The notes under the pieces: generated by a model
Seen by the model: the letters and a program-made list of their open reading frames with translations, nothing else
Database searches by the model: none
What the model was told of the DNA's origin: nothing
Part shown: positions 53,251 to 64,000 of the stretch, in pieces
Layout of the letters: each line of letters starts with the position of its first letter
Numbering within the stretch: the first letter of the stretch is position 1
Position numbers and translations under genes: made by a program
DNA from: Annona cherimola
Lineage: Eukaryota; Streptophyta; Magnoliopsida; Magnoliales; Annonaceae
DNA length: 64,000 bases
Direction of reading: 5' to 3'
NCBI GenBank assembly: GCA_030490835.1
Contig: CM059971.1
Location: 43,572,012-43,636,011 of the forward strand

Positions 53251-53350
53251 GCTACAACAAGTGGTATAACAAGTGGTATCAGCTGGTAAATCAAGTGGTA
53301 TAAAATCTAACAAGTAATAACATTTGGTATCATGTCCAACAAGTAGTATC
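53251..53350 (+). repeat. Array of LTR-end/primer-site-like short repeats
   Basis: About five imperfect copies of ACAAGTGGTATCA (for example ACAAGTGGTATAAC, ACAAGTGGTATCAG, TCAAGTGGTATAAA, CCAACAAGTAGTATC). They resemble the junction of the LTR end (CCAACA) with the primer site (AGTGGTATCAGAGC) at 49413-49432. Not seen in the 3' regions of Copia-A, C or D. Confidence 0.7.
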
Positions 53351-53737
53351 TAAAATTAGGATAAGCATAAACTCAGGGGGAGCACCCATTTAGGGGGAGC
53401 TAACCCACCTATCTCTTTGATTACCCTCTAATCTTTTTGATATATTGACAAAAAGGGGGAGAGAGATTTAAGGAGAAGAAGAGTATTTGAGTTGAAAAAA
53501 ATTGAGTATAAGTCTTAATGATTTAAAAAGGGGAGAGAGATGATTAAAGGGGAGAGAGATGTAAGAAGAGAAAAGTAAGAATGGGGAGGAGAGTAGGATA
53601 TGCTTACATGATATTTATATGTGAATGTTCTGTTTGCATGAGCATAAGCATGATTTTAAAATGCAATATGAGCATATTATTTTTAATGAAAGGTATTCAC
53701 TCAAATCGGTTTTGTCAATCATCAAAAAGGGGGAGAT
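53351..53737 (+). other. Copia-B 3' tail with repeated purine tracts
   Basis: CAGGGGGAGCACCC and TAGGGGGAGC (about 53373-53400), GACAAAAAGGGGGAGA (53447-53462), several AAAGGGGAGAGAGA copies (53526-53560) and the LTR-adjacent AAAAAGGGGGAGAT (53724-53737). No ORF3. Confidence 0.8.
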
Positions 53738-55778
53738 TGTTGGAAACATGAGGAAAACTAGCTAAATCTATATTTTGATGATTAACAAATCAATTTGAGT
53801 ATGTCTTGGCTACTAACAAGTTTGTGAAATGTTTAAGGAATATACATTTGAAGAAAATCAAGTTAGGAAGGCCAAGTCGATCCCCAAGTCGACTCCAAGA
53901 TCGACTTCAAACATGCAGAACGTCCAGAGCTGAAATGGGAAGAAGACCAAGTGAAGTCGCGGGTCAAGTCGACTCCACATGCGACTTGGGTAGCCAAGTC
54001 GCAGACGAAGTCGACCTCGCTATCGACTTCAGTCGTGCAATTTCTTCCAGAGTTGAAAATTGGGACACGGAGCTGCCAAGTCGCAGGCCAAGTCGACTCC
54101 ATGTGCGACTTGGGTGAAGTTGCGAACGAAGTCGACCCCGAAGTGCGACTTGAAGAATTCAAGGCTCAAGGATGGGAAAGCTAGCTTCTTTCCATGATCA
54201 AAGATGCAAGTTCAAAACTTGGTTTCAAGTTTAAATGCAAACCAAGATCAAATCAAGTTTAGAGAAAATCCAAATAAGTTGCAAAGTTCAAGATGAATCA
54301 AAGTCAAAGCTTCCAAAGGTTCCAAATCATTCAAAGGACTTCTTCACTCTAGGCTTAAGAGCTTCAAGCATGATCAAGATCAAAACAAGCCTATCAAAGT
54401 TCAAGGATTCAAGATCTAGAACAAATCAAAGGCAAAGACATCAAGCATGCTTCAAATAGTCAAGTCTTCAAGAACAAACTCCAAAGCAAGCAGGCTCTTC
54501 AAAGATTCAAGCTAAACTAAGATTAAAGCCAAGCAAGCAGAAGAGAAGACATTAATCCAAAAGGAAAATGAAGAATTCCAAGTTCCAAATTCAGAAAATC
54601 AACTGCCGAGGTGAAGTCGCACCCCAAGTCGACTCCACCTGCGACTTGGGTCAAGTCTGAAGCCAAGTCGACTCAACCTGGAACTTGAAGTCGCTACAGG
54701 AAGTGAAGTCGCGAAGTCAAGACGACTCCAGACTGCGACTTGGGTGAAGTCGCAAAGCCAAGTCGACTTCATGATCGACTTCAATCGAGGAAAAACTTCC
54801 AACGTTGAAAACTGAAGACCGGAGTCTGCGAAGTCGCACCCGAAGTCGACTCCATCAGCGACTTGGGTGAAGTCGCACCCGAAGTCGACTCCACATGCGA
54901 CTTGGGTCGCAACGGTCGGATTTATTTTCGAACGTTGGCGCATTAAATGCACGCCACCAACCTTCTAACGTTCGGATTCCCTCCAAACTCATAAATACAA
55001 CCCATTGTGAACGAAGGAAGATAAGAGGACCATTAAGTGAGCATAACTCATATCCATAAGAGCTTCAAAGAGATCAAATCACTCAAGGAGGAAGAATTGT
55101 GCTTCAAGTTGCAAGAGCTACATTCAGAAAACTCAAAGCCATCATCTACAAGTTCTTCCCTGCGCTAAATCGTTTCTACACACCTGTAAAGTGTAGTTTA
55201 CTTTTATTGTTTACTTGTTTGTGTTGAACTTGATTTAGCTTGCGTAGCTAAGATCAAGTGGTAGCAAAGTAGTGTGTGATTGGAGTGTGACTCATCACCT
55301 ACTTGTGCTAGTTGTTGATGCCCCCTAGAGCTGGAATCTAGAAGAGAGCAAGAGGCTCTAGTTGTTGATGCCCCCTAGAGCTAGAATCTAGAAGAGAGCA
55401 AGAGGCTCTGGTTGTATATGCCCCCTAGAGCTAGAATCTAGAAGAGAGCAAGAGGCTCTGGTTGTATATGCCCCCTAGAGCTAGAATCTAGAAGAGAGCA
55501 AGAGGCTCTAGTTGTATTCGCGGAATACAATAGTGGAACCCAAGTCACAAGGAGTGTGAGCTTGGAAGAGTGGAGTAGGGAGGTTGCCCGAACCACTATA
55601 AAATCCTTGTCTACTTGCTTTTATTTCTGCTCTCTTTATTACTTTGCTTTCCATTCAGTTTCTTCATTCAAGGGGATTAATTCTACAAGGGGTTAAGTTT
55701 TTAAGTTACCAAAGAAATTTTTAAGAACCCAATTCACCCCTCCCCTCTTGGGTTTTGCCATCTATTCGGGACCCAACA
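53738..55778 (+). mobile_element. Copia-B 3' LTR
   Basis: 2041 bp, identical to the 5' LTR by eye except at 55211. TATA CATAAATA at 54990-54997; four 50-bp repeats at 55321-55520. Followed by AATGC. Confidence 0.95.
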
Positions 55779-55783
55779 AATGC

Positions 55784-56876
55784 ATCTCTCAAGTTTGGGG
55801 GAGTGTATAATTCTCAACCATAGGTTAGTTTTGCATAATTTATTTTATGTTAGTTTTTCATGTTTTATTTTATGTTGCATGTATGTCAATTCTAGCTAAT
55901 GAAAGTTGTCTTTGTTTCAATCCATCTTATTGTGAAGATGTGCAAGGTTGTGATTAATGTTGACTTGAAATTGAATTCATGAAAGAATGGGCTATTCAGA
56001 TTAAAAACCAAGTATAAAAGCAGGTTGAAATTAACATGTGAAAGAATTAAAAGGAATTTCGTAATGCGTTGTTCTAATTCAATCACAGACACATCTTTCA
56101 GACCGAGATGATGAGAATTGAATTAAATAAATGTTGACCAAGTACTTTAATGGGTTCAGAAATGGTATTATTTCACAAAAATTACTCAAACATGTTCAAT
56201 ACCCCTAACAAGGCATCAGAAAAATAAAAGGGGGTGGTTGACCTGAGCTGAGTAATCGGGACTTGGCATCAACAAATGGCAAGGTTCGCGTAAAAAGCAA
56301 TAGAAAATCACAGTAATAACGCTTTAGAATCAAAATTCTCCCTAGATACCTTGAAATATGGTGAGGGGAGCCAAAAAAAAAGAAAAAAGAAAAAAAAAGA
56401 GAGATCTCCAGATATCCTAAAATATGATGAGGAGAATTTTTGCAATGAGTTTGGGGGGAAAAAGGAACAAGCAGTTTGTAGAAATTGAGTCCAGTGAGTT
56501 GAAACCATTTTCTATGACCAGTGTATTTAGCTTAATCCTTGGTTTGCTGTGTTCATTAATTTTCTAACCAATTTTCTGATCAAATGGAAGATTAATGTGT
56601 TGAATTATGACTTTGCACTATGGAATCTTAGCATCCACATGTAACTTGGTTTGAAAATGAAAATGCATGCCTTGTTTGTTTAAGGAAGGACTTTTCAAGT
56701 TAAATTAATCTAGACCTTGTGAAATGGATAAGTGGATTGATTAAAACATTACAGGAAGCAAATGGAGTTGACTGAGTCTGTATGCATTGATTGATTCATT
56801 CATTCATTCATTCATTCATTCAGTCATACTGTTTGCATGTGTTGCTCGAGGATTAACAATATTTAAGTTTAGGGGG
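55784..56876 (+). other. Athila-1 3' UTR, part after Copia-B
   Basis: Continues the UTR (TCTCAAGTTTGGGGGAG). It contains an A-rich tract (about 56373-56399), a TTCA/ATTC microsatellite (about 56793-56823) and the polypurine tract AAGTTTAGGGGG just before the LTR. Its right part is an inverted relative of 1066-1636. No gene seen. Confidence 0.7.
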
Positions 56877-58340
56877 TGAGAACTCGTATTTTTATAAGTT
56901 ATCATGGCCCATTTCAGACTTGTTTTGTGCATTAGTTCGAGAGATTAGGTTCAATTTGCATTTATTTAGCTTAATTTTCACTCGCTTTGCATTGTAGGAA
57001 TATTATTTAGTTTTTAAGAATTTTTAGTATTATTTAGGAATTTTTAGTTCATTTACTTAGTTTTTCCATCTTTTGCAGGAAGGAAGGGACATATGAAGGC
57101 AAAGCCGGCGAGTCGAATGCAGATTAAAACAAGTCAGAGGCAGGTGGTTGGCGTCCGAGTGCCACCCTACGTGCCTTGGCCATTTTTCAGGCAAAGTTCA
57201 GAAGTTTTTGAAGCCATTGCTTCTAGGGAGTTGGCGCCTAGGCGCCGAAGCATGGACTCCTAGGGTTTAAAGAATGTGTCTAAGTTACCCAGCACACAGA
57301 GAGTTGGTGCCTAGGTGCCAATACGCATCCGTACGCGCAAATTTTAGTGCGTAAGCTGCGCAAAGGGACTAAATAAATAGTTCCTGGGGGGTTCGCGCGC
57401 GAGGGAGAGAGAAGGGAGAGCCCAGAGACGAACTAGAGAGCAAGAGAAAGAGAAAATTAAGATCAAATCCCGGATTGAAGAGAGGATTCAACCCCGTTGG
57501 TGGAAACTGCCGGAAAACAGTTTTTTCTATTTCTTTCCACTTTTCTTTCTTTGCTTTCATGGATACTTTTTACATGGATGTAATGGATGTTGAAATCATG
57601 TCTTTGAACTAAACTTCCATTAGATGGATAGTTAGGATGATTTGAATTCTAAACTATATTGATTCTTGGTTCTTAGAATATTCAGGAATGAATATTTGAT
57701 TTTATATATGATTGTGTATGATTTACCTTTGCATGTATGGATTTAATGCTTTTTACAAGATTAGCTACCTTGTAATATGATTTAATTGCTCGATTTATCC
57801 TTGGAAGAGAAAAATCTCTGCCAGATCCATGTGCAAAGCATAGGTTTCTACCTTTGTGTAAGGGGAGTTGTTTAACGGAGAACAATATACCGTTAAACCC
57901 TGTGTAGTCATTATACAGGTTATGAACTTACCAATTTCATTTTATTTAATGGCATAGGAACATAGCAATTAAATAAGGTGTAATTAACTTTATATAATGT
58001 TGGAAGACATATATAAAGATACATGAACTTGGGCTAGTAAATCCATATGCATTCTAATTAAAAAGAACCAAAGCAATATAGTTTAGATTCAAGGATTCTG
58101 AGCTATCCATCTGTCATCCCTAATCAGTAAACTCGTTTCTAGTATCCAGTAGTCTCATAATCTCTACTCTGATTTCTCATTGCAATTGTTAGTTTAGTTA
58201 AATAATAAATTCAGAATTTTCCACCCATCGAAAGCAGTCTAACTAATTAATAATTTTGGTTAACAATTCCTCTTGGGAACGATACTTTACTCACTCTTTA
58301 TTACTTGATACGACATGTATACTTGCGTAAATAGCGAGCA
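56877..58340 (+). mobile_element. Athila-1 3' LTR
   Basis: About 1464 bp. Starts TGAGAACTCG with a decayed copy of the terminal hairpin. It contains GGCGCCTAGGCGCC at 57233-57246, a weak TATA-like TAAATAAATAG (about 57370-57380), a GA-rich stretch and sequence matching the minus-strand LTR at 1-1065. The 3' end is set at AGCGAGCA (58340) by the CA rule and by the start of foreign pol sequence within 30 bp; it may be off by some bases. Confidence 0.65.
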
Positions 58341-58365
58341 TTTTAGTTGACATATACGCAGCTCG

Positions 58366-60993
58366 TCAATCGGCCTTTCCTTGCAATAGGCAAGGTTATC
58401 ATTGACGTACAATTTGGAGAGATAACTATGCGGGTACAGAATGAACATGTTACCTTTAGCATGTTCAAAGCGATGCAACTACCGAATGATCCAGATGAAT
58501 GCCTAATGATGGATCGCTGGTTCAATCTGAATTCCAAGTCATAGCTTACAAGGACATTCTGGAAGCATCGCTGGTTGGAGAAATCAGTGAATCTGACGAC
58601 GAATCGACAGAGATGATACACTACTTGCAACATTCTCTGATTTTTTCACGAAACCCGCAGAAGTTCGAATCGCTGGAGCTCAAACCAGAGTCTTTTAAAC
58701 ACTTGAAGCCGTCAATCGAAGAGCCGCCTGTTTTGGAGCTGAAACCTCTGCCAAAGCATCTACGATATGCCTATCTAGGAGCGGAATCCTCACTCTCGGT
58801 GATCATTTCTTCTGTATTGGATCCCATGTAGGAATAAAAACTACTCAGAGTGCTCAGGAATCACAAAAAGGCCATAGGATGGACCATCACCGACATCAAA
58901 GGTTTCAGCCCATCCTTTTGCATGCAAAAAATTCAAGTGGAGGAGAATTCCAGGCCATCCATTGAAGCACAGAGAAGATTGAACCCGATCATGAAAGAAG
59001 TGGTTAAAAAGGAGATTATCAAATGGCTAGATGTAGGCGTGATATATCCGATCTCCGATAGCTCTTGGGTCAGCCCGATGCAATGCGTCCTGAAGAAAGG
59101 TGGAATGACGGTTGTCTCTAATGAGAACAATGAACTAATTCCAACTAGGAAAGTTACTGGTTGGAGAGTTTGTATGGACTACCGCAAGATGAACAAAGCC
59201 ACCCGAAAGGATCATTTTCTGCTCCCATTCATTGATCAGATGTTGGATAGGGCTAGAATTCTATTGCTTTCTAGACGGCTATTCAGGTTACTATCAAATT
59301 ATGATAACACCGAAGGACCAAGAGAAGACCGCATTCATATGTTCATATGGCACATTCGCATTCAGGCGAATGCCATTTAGCTTATGCAATGCCCCAGCAA
59401 CATTTCATCATTGTATGATGGCCATTTTCACTTATATGGTGGAAGATTTTCTGGAGGTATTCATGGACGATTTCTCGGTATTCGGAAATTCCTATGACGA
59501 GTTCCTGGCCAATTTATCAAAGATTCTCTAGCATTATGAGGACACGAACCTGGTTCTTAACTGGGAAAAGTGTCACTTTATGGTGCAGGAGGGCATCGTA
59601 CTTGGGCACCAGGTCTCCAAACAGGGAATTGAAGTGGACAAAGAAAAGATCAAGACAATCGAGAAATTGCCTCCACCCACATCAGTCAAGGGCATTCGCA
59701 GTTTTCTAGGACATGAAGGGTTTTACAGGCATTTCATAAAGGATTTCTCCAAGATAGCCAAGTCGTTATATTCATCGCTCAAAAATAGATGCGCCATTTG
59801 AGGTCAACAACGAATGTATGGAGTCATTCCATGAGCTGAAAAGGAGATTGGTTTCTGCGCCAATCATTATTTCTCCAGAATAGAACCTCCCATTTGAATT
59901 AATGTGCGTGCAAGCGACTACGCAGTGGGAGCAGTATTGGGCCAGCGAAAGAATAAAATTTTTCACTCCATCTACTACGCCAGCGAAACCCTAAACGAGG
60001 CACAAATGAATTATACCACAACAGAAAAGGAATTGCTAGCGGTGGTCTTTGCATTCGACAAATTCATAGCCTATTTGGTGGGGACCAAAGTGATCGTGTA
60101 CACAGACCATTTGGCCATTAAGTATTTGATCGAGAAGAAAGATGCAAGCCACGATTGATCTGGTGGGTTTTATTGCTGCAAGAGTTCGACCTCAAAATTA
60201 AAGATCGGAAAGGAGCTGAAAACCAGATCGCTGATCATTTATCCCATCTCAAAAGAAACTAGCCAGTCCAAGACATGGAGCATATTCGAGAGGTGTTCCC
60301 AGATGAGCAGCTATTTTCCATCTCTCTAGGCAGTCCACCATGGTACGCAGACTTCGTAAACTATATCGTTAGTGGACTGTTGCCTCTCGAAATGAATTCA
60401 CATCAAAGGAAGAAGTTTCTCCATGACGTGAAATTTTATTTCTAGGATGATCCATTCTTGTTCAAGCAATGCCCAGACCGATTATATCGGAGATGTATTC
60501 CAGAATGTGAACGGGAATCTATATTACAAATCTGCCATTCATCACCATATGGGGGTCACTTCCAAGGAGACAAAACTGCAACTAAGGTACTCTAATCCGG
60601 GTTTTACTAGCCATCTTTGTTCAAGGACGCCCATTTCAACGTCAAAAGATGCGATCAATGCTAGCGGACGGGTAACATCTCCAAAAGACATGAAATGCCT
60701 CTCACTAATGTCATCGAAGTGGAAATATTCGATGTATCGAGTATCGACTTCATGGGTCCTTTCATTCCTTCCTTTGGAAACCAATATACTCTAGTAGTTG
60801 TGGATTATGTTTCCAATGGGTTGAAACGATTCCTACTCAAGCGGGTGACGCCAAAACGGTTCTCAAATTCATCAATGTTTGCAATCGGCAGTTTATGGCA
60901 TTTTACACAAATATAGAGTACGCCACAGGGTGACGACAGCTTATCATCCACAAGTCAATGGACAAGTCGAGTTGGCCAGACCCGAGTAGAACT
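58366..60993 (+). pseudogene. pol: Athila-2 pol fragment: protease end, RT, RNase H, integrase
   Basis: Starts in the last protease residues (NRPFLAIGKVIIDVQFGEI), then a spacer. RT follows with SSWVSPMQCVLKKGG, GWRVCMDYRKMNKATRKDHF, LDGYSGYYQI and FMDDFSVFGNS (FMDD at 59460-59471). RNase H has YYASETLNEAQMNYTTTEKE and [20 protein letters not shown] (to about 60158). Integrase has RRCIPECERESILQICHSSP, YGGHFQGDKTATKVL, SIDFMGPFIPSFGNQYTLVV and TTAYHPQVNGQVEL. At least five frame breaks and several stops. Cut at 60993 by a Copia LTR. This copy supplies the domains missing from Athila-1 but belongs to a separate insertion. Confidence 0.85.
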
Positions 60994-61973
60994 TGTTGGC
61001 CCCGAGTTAATGGAAAAACCCAAGAGGGGAGGGGTGAATTGGGTTCTTAAAAATTTCTTTGGTAACTTAAAAACTTAATCCTTTGAAAGTTTAATCCCCT
61101 TGATTGATGAAATGAAATGGAAAGCAATATAATGTAGAGAGCAGAAATATAAATCAAGCACACAAGATTTTTATAGTGGTTCGGGCAACCTCCCTACTCC
61201 ACTCTTCCAAGCTCACACTCCTTGTGACTTGGGTTCCACTATTGTATTCCTCAAATACAATTAGAGCCACCGCTCGCTTCAACAAATCTCAGCACAAGTA
61301 GGTGATGAGTTCCACTCCAATCACACACTACTTTGCTTACACCTGATCTTAGTTCCTCAAACTAAATCAAGTTTAATACAAACAAATGAAATAACAAAGG
61401 AATCTACACGCTACAGTTGTGTAGAAGCAATTTGGCGCAGAGAAGAACTCGTAGAATTTGCTTTGAAGATTCAAAAGTTGAGCTCTAGCAGTTTGAAGCA
61501 AAGTTCTTCTTCTTTGGATTGACTTGATCTCTTTAATGCTCTTGAAGATGAGAGTTACGCACACTTAATGATTTTCAGCTGCTTCCCTCGTCCACAATAA
61601 ATGCCTTTTATAATTGTGGAGGGAATCCGAACGTTTGAAGGTAGGTGGCGCGCATTTAATGCGCCGACGTTCGAATAATTTCCGACCGTTGCGACCTAAG
61701 TCGCAGGCGGAGTCGACTTCGGATGCGACTTCGCCCAAGTCGCAGATGGAGTCGACTTCGGGTGCGACTTCGCCTTCCGTAGCTACTTCAAGTTCCAGGT
61801 CGGGTCGACTTGGGTATCGACTTGACCCAAGTCGCAAGTGAAGTCGACTTCGGTGTGCGACTTCACTTCGTCAGTTGGCTTGATGCACTTGAAAATTTGT
61901 TTGCTTGGTTCCTTCATTTCCTTTTGGATCATTGTCTTCTATTTAGCTTGGATCATTGTTTTCTATTTTTTCT
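60994..61973 (-). mobile_element. Copia-F LTR fragment (minus strand)
   Basis: The plus-strand start TGTTGGCCCCGAGTTAATGG is the reverse complement of the Copia LTR end. It runs through the single CCCCCTAG-type region, a minus-strand TATA near 61610 (TTTTATAATTG on plus), the GCGCATTTAATGCGCC module (about 61648-61664) and a GTCGAC array (61692-61865). Only about 980 bp are present; the 5' part of the LTR and the rest of the element are missing at about 61973. Closest in layout to the Copia-C type. Confidence 0.82.
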
Positions 61974-62255
61974 TCATATACTAAAAATCAACATAAATTC
62001 ACTTAAGCATAATCCTTAATCATGAAATTAATATATCATCATTCCAACATGATATTTATCATATTCATTCATCCCAAATAATTATTTATCATTTTCGGAG
62101 CATTATTTACACATATTATATGCTATCTTCCCGAATGCTCCATCTTTGCTCTAAAATTATAATGTTTTGGCATGATTCCATTTTGGCATGGTAACTATAC
62201 TTAATTAATCATACTTAGGCATTAGCTAAGCATGTTGTATCCTAAATAACATCAT
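61974..62255 (-). mobile_element. Diverged Gypsy-1-related LTR fragment
   Basis: Similar to about 3910-4195 of the Gypsy-1 LTR (ATACTAAAA, AAATTCACTTAAGCATAATC, AATATATCATCATTCCAACA, CTTAGGCATTAGCTAAGCAT) with several indels. The similarity ends near 62255. It directly abuts the Copia-F LTR fragment, so a deletion or replacement joined them. Confidence 0.65.
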
Positions 62256-63840
62256 GCACAAATTTGAAGAGGATCCACTGATAATTGGAATTTGGTAACA
62301 TATTTTGTGGATATTTTATACCAAATTGGTGGATAATTAATTAAAATTAATATGAAATTTGGTTTAAAATGTGATTTTGCATCATTTGGGTATTAAATAT
62401 TAATTTCAAGCAATGTAAACAATTTTTATAATCTTTTGACTTGAAATTACATTTTATTTGTTGCCATGAAATTAAATGGGATTATTTTTAATAATAACCC
62501 ACTAATAATTCTGACGAATTAATGATTTAAATATTTTTTATGCAGGGAAAACAAAGAGGGTCCCACATGGAAATCAAATCATGCAAAAATCCAAGCCATC
62601 CATCACGTCCAAATTTGTCCAGCCATTTGACCACACTTCAAGCACCAATGCAACATCCATTTTCCAAATTCACGTGAACATGCTAAAATTTATGGACCCC
62701 ACAAGCTAGATCATAAGATTAGCTGCTAAAATTCCAGCTGCACACTCCATTCAGACTAATACATCCAACCCATTAATTCAGTTGTCCATTCACGCACCAC
62801 CCATGATTTTCCAAAAAATTCACGTGGACCCATTAATATTTGTCAGCTGCATATTAATTTTCCAACTGATCATCACGTACACAAGATGCACATATTTATT
62901 CAGCAAACATGCCAGATCACGCCCACTCCATGCTGAAAATTTATGTTGCACAAATACCCATTTCCAATTCACGTGATGACATTTAAATGCAGCAGCATTT
63001 TGTTGCACAAATCAGTAGCCAATGGACCCCACTAGTATTCCATTTTCTCGTGAATTCCACAAATGCATGCTGCTCAATATTTTTATCGTGATGGACCCCA
63101 TATCAATGCATCTGAAAATCCAGCACCATGATAGGCTACTGACGTCCATTTATTCAACCATATTAAATTTCCAGCAGAAAACGTCCATTATCCTATCCTG
63201 TAGAAATTCACATGAAGTGGACCCCAGTAGCACCGATCATATTAGCAAACATCAAATCATATTCAATGGCCTGATTTTTTTTAGTCGTCCAATTTCCATA
63301 ATCTGCAGCATTTAGTCGTCCAATGATGCTGCCCACAATGCCATTAACATCCAGCGTAGCTGCTCACATGAATGACCCATTCCATTTTATAATTCAACAA
63401 AAGCATCTAGCCAATCACATTAAAATGCAGCATGGACACCTCAGAAAATCACTTCAGCTGCAAATTTATTCACGCACCTTGATTCCATTCAACGCTGTCC
63501 AAAAAATTCAGCAACAGATATTAATTTTGACCGTCCATCCCTTGCTGTCATTTAATTGCATAAATGCCCATTAACATAATCACATTATCCAGCATTGCTT
63601 GATCACGTTCAGCAGCATATATTTGATTTTTCCATTTCAAAAAATCCTGCAGCAATACCACATCCAAGCTTATTCACGTGAAATTCCCAACATGCATTTA
63701 TACAGTCGTCCATTGCATCATAGCTGCCCATTAAAAACACTCACGTGATTTGCATTTTTTCAGCATAGCTGATACATTCAACGTGAAGGGCAGCGACATA
63801 AAAATCATGAAAAGCATTGAAGTGATGGGGCCCACTTATT
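62256..63840. other. Unassigned AT-rich sequence with recurrent CACGTG and GGACCCC motifs
   Basis: No convincing coding region. TTCACGTGA-like motifs recur (about 62671, 62819, 62968, 63672, 63742), and TGGACCCCA recurs (about 62693, 63023, 63092, 63219). CAGC/GCAGC words are frequent. It may be the U3 of another LTR element or an unrelated intergenic region. Confidence 0.4.
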
Positions 63841-63842
63841 CA

Positions 63843-64000
63843 GCTATAAAAGGGCGTCGGGAGGCATGAAGCAGAGGGGGGAATTAGATAGCACACATAG
63901 CATTCCGCAGCAGATTTTTGGGAAGATAGCATTTGGCAGACAAAAAATTCCAAAGAGCAAGCTATAGAAAATTCCTGCAAAAATACCACTGCAAAATATT
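63843..64000 (+). promoter_or_regulatory. Candidate TATA promoter and transcript start
   Basis: CTATAAAAGGGCG at about 63844-63856, followed by purine-rich AAGCAGAGGGGGG and a transcribed-leader-like stretch to the window edge. The architecture is LTR-like, but no repeat partner is inside the window. Confidence 0.4.

Larger units (their letters stand above)
47378..55778 (+). mobile_element. Copia-B: young, integrase-less Copia element
   Basis: 8401 bp inserted in the Athila-1 3' UTR with perfect duplication AATGC (47373-47377 and 55779-55783). Both LTRs are 2041 bp and I see one difference between them (48851 C, 55211 T). Gag is intact; pol has an in-frame deletion removing the integrase, one stop and one frameshift; ORF3 is absent. 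It must have been mobilised by proteins from another copy. Confidence 0.95.

Noticed and set aside
59130..60993. Functional Athila reverse transcriptase
   Set aside because: FMDD is present, but several stops and frame changes break every domain; decayed.
62782..63574. Short open frames in the right flank
   Set aside because: AT-rich, no recognisable domain, no start context or partner; left unannotated as genes.

Overview
The window looks like plant nuclear heterochromatin, from a flowering plant. I see no host gene, rRNA, tRNA gene or CRISPR array. Almost all of it is LTR retrotransposons of three plant lineages: Ty1/Copia of Sirevirus type (two gag zinc knuckles, PR-INT-RT-RNaseH pol, a third 'env-like' ORF, repeated polypurine tracts, initiator-Met tRNA primer site), a Ty3/Gypsy chromovirus of Tekay type, and Ty3/Gypsy Athila elements. 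The species cannot be named from the sequence.

The main structure is a six-level nest, resolved by 5-bp target-site duplications (TSDs) and by reading frames that resume on the far side of each insert. An Athila remnant (Athila-1, + strand, gag from 1637) holds a solo Copia LTR (Copia-E, 1816-43639). That LTR is split by a Tekay-like Gypsy (Gypsy-1, - strand, 2683-42825, TSD CAAGT). The Gypsy integrase is split by Copia-A (6070-36171, TSD AACTT). The Copia-A reverse transcriptase is split by Copia-C (11330-30644, TSD CCTAG). The Copia-C RNase H is split by Copia-D (17686-28437, TSD ACAGC). Copia-D, the innermost, has intact gag, pol and ORF3 and near-identical LTRs; it is the only element here that looks autonomous.

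To the right, Athila-1 continues with the rest of gag-protease, a deletion-shortened pol, a decayed ORF3 (46175-47278) and a 3' UTR. Copia-B (47378-55778, TSD AATGC) sits in that UTR. It is very young (one LTR mismatch seen over 2041 bp) although it has lost its integrase. The Athila-1 3' LTR ends near 58340 and abuts a second Athila pol fragment (58366-60993), which is cut by a minus-strand Copia LTR piece (60994-61973) and followed by a diverged Gypsy LTR piece (to about 62255). The last 1.7 kb is unassigned AT-rich sequence with a promoter-like end. The first 1636 bp are a minus-strand Athila 3' end, an inverted relative of 56.3-57.9 kb.

In Copia-D, gag forms the particle, pol cleaves, copies and integrates, and ORF3 is an accessory protein of unknown role. 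Pol lies in the +1 frame relative to gag in all four copies, with a conserved short hairpin at the overlap. The Copia LTRs carry arrays of nested AAGTCG/CGACTT palindromes, and the same motif recurs between pol and ORF3. The Athila elements carry a different palindrome, GGCGCCTAGGCGCC, in their LTRs and in the leader of their own ORF3.
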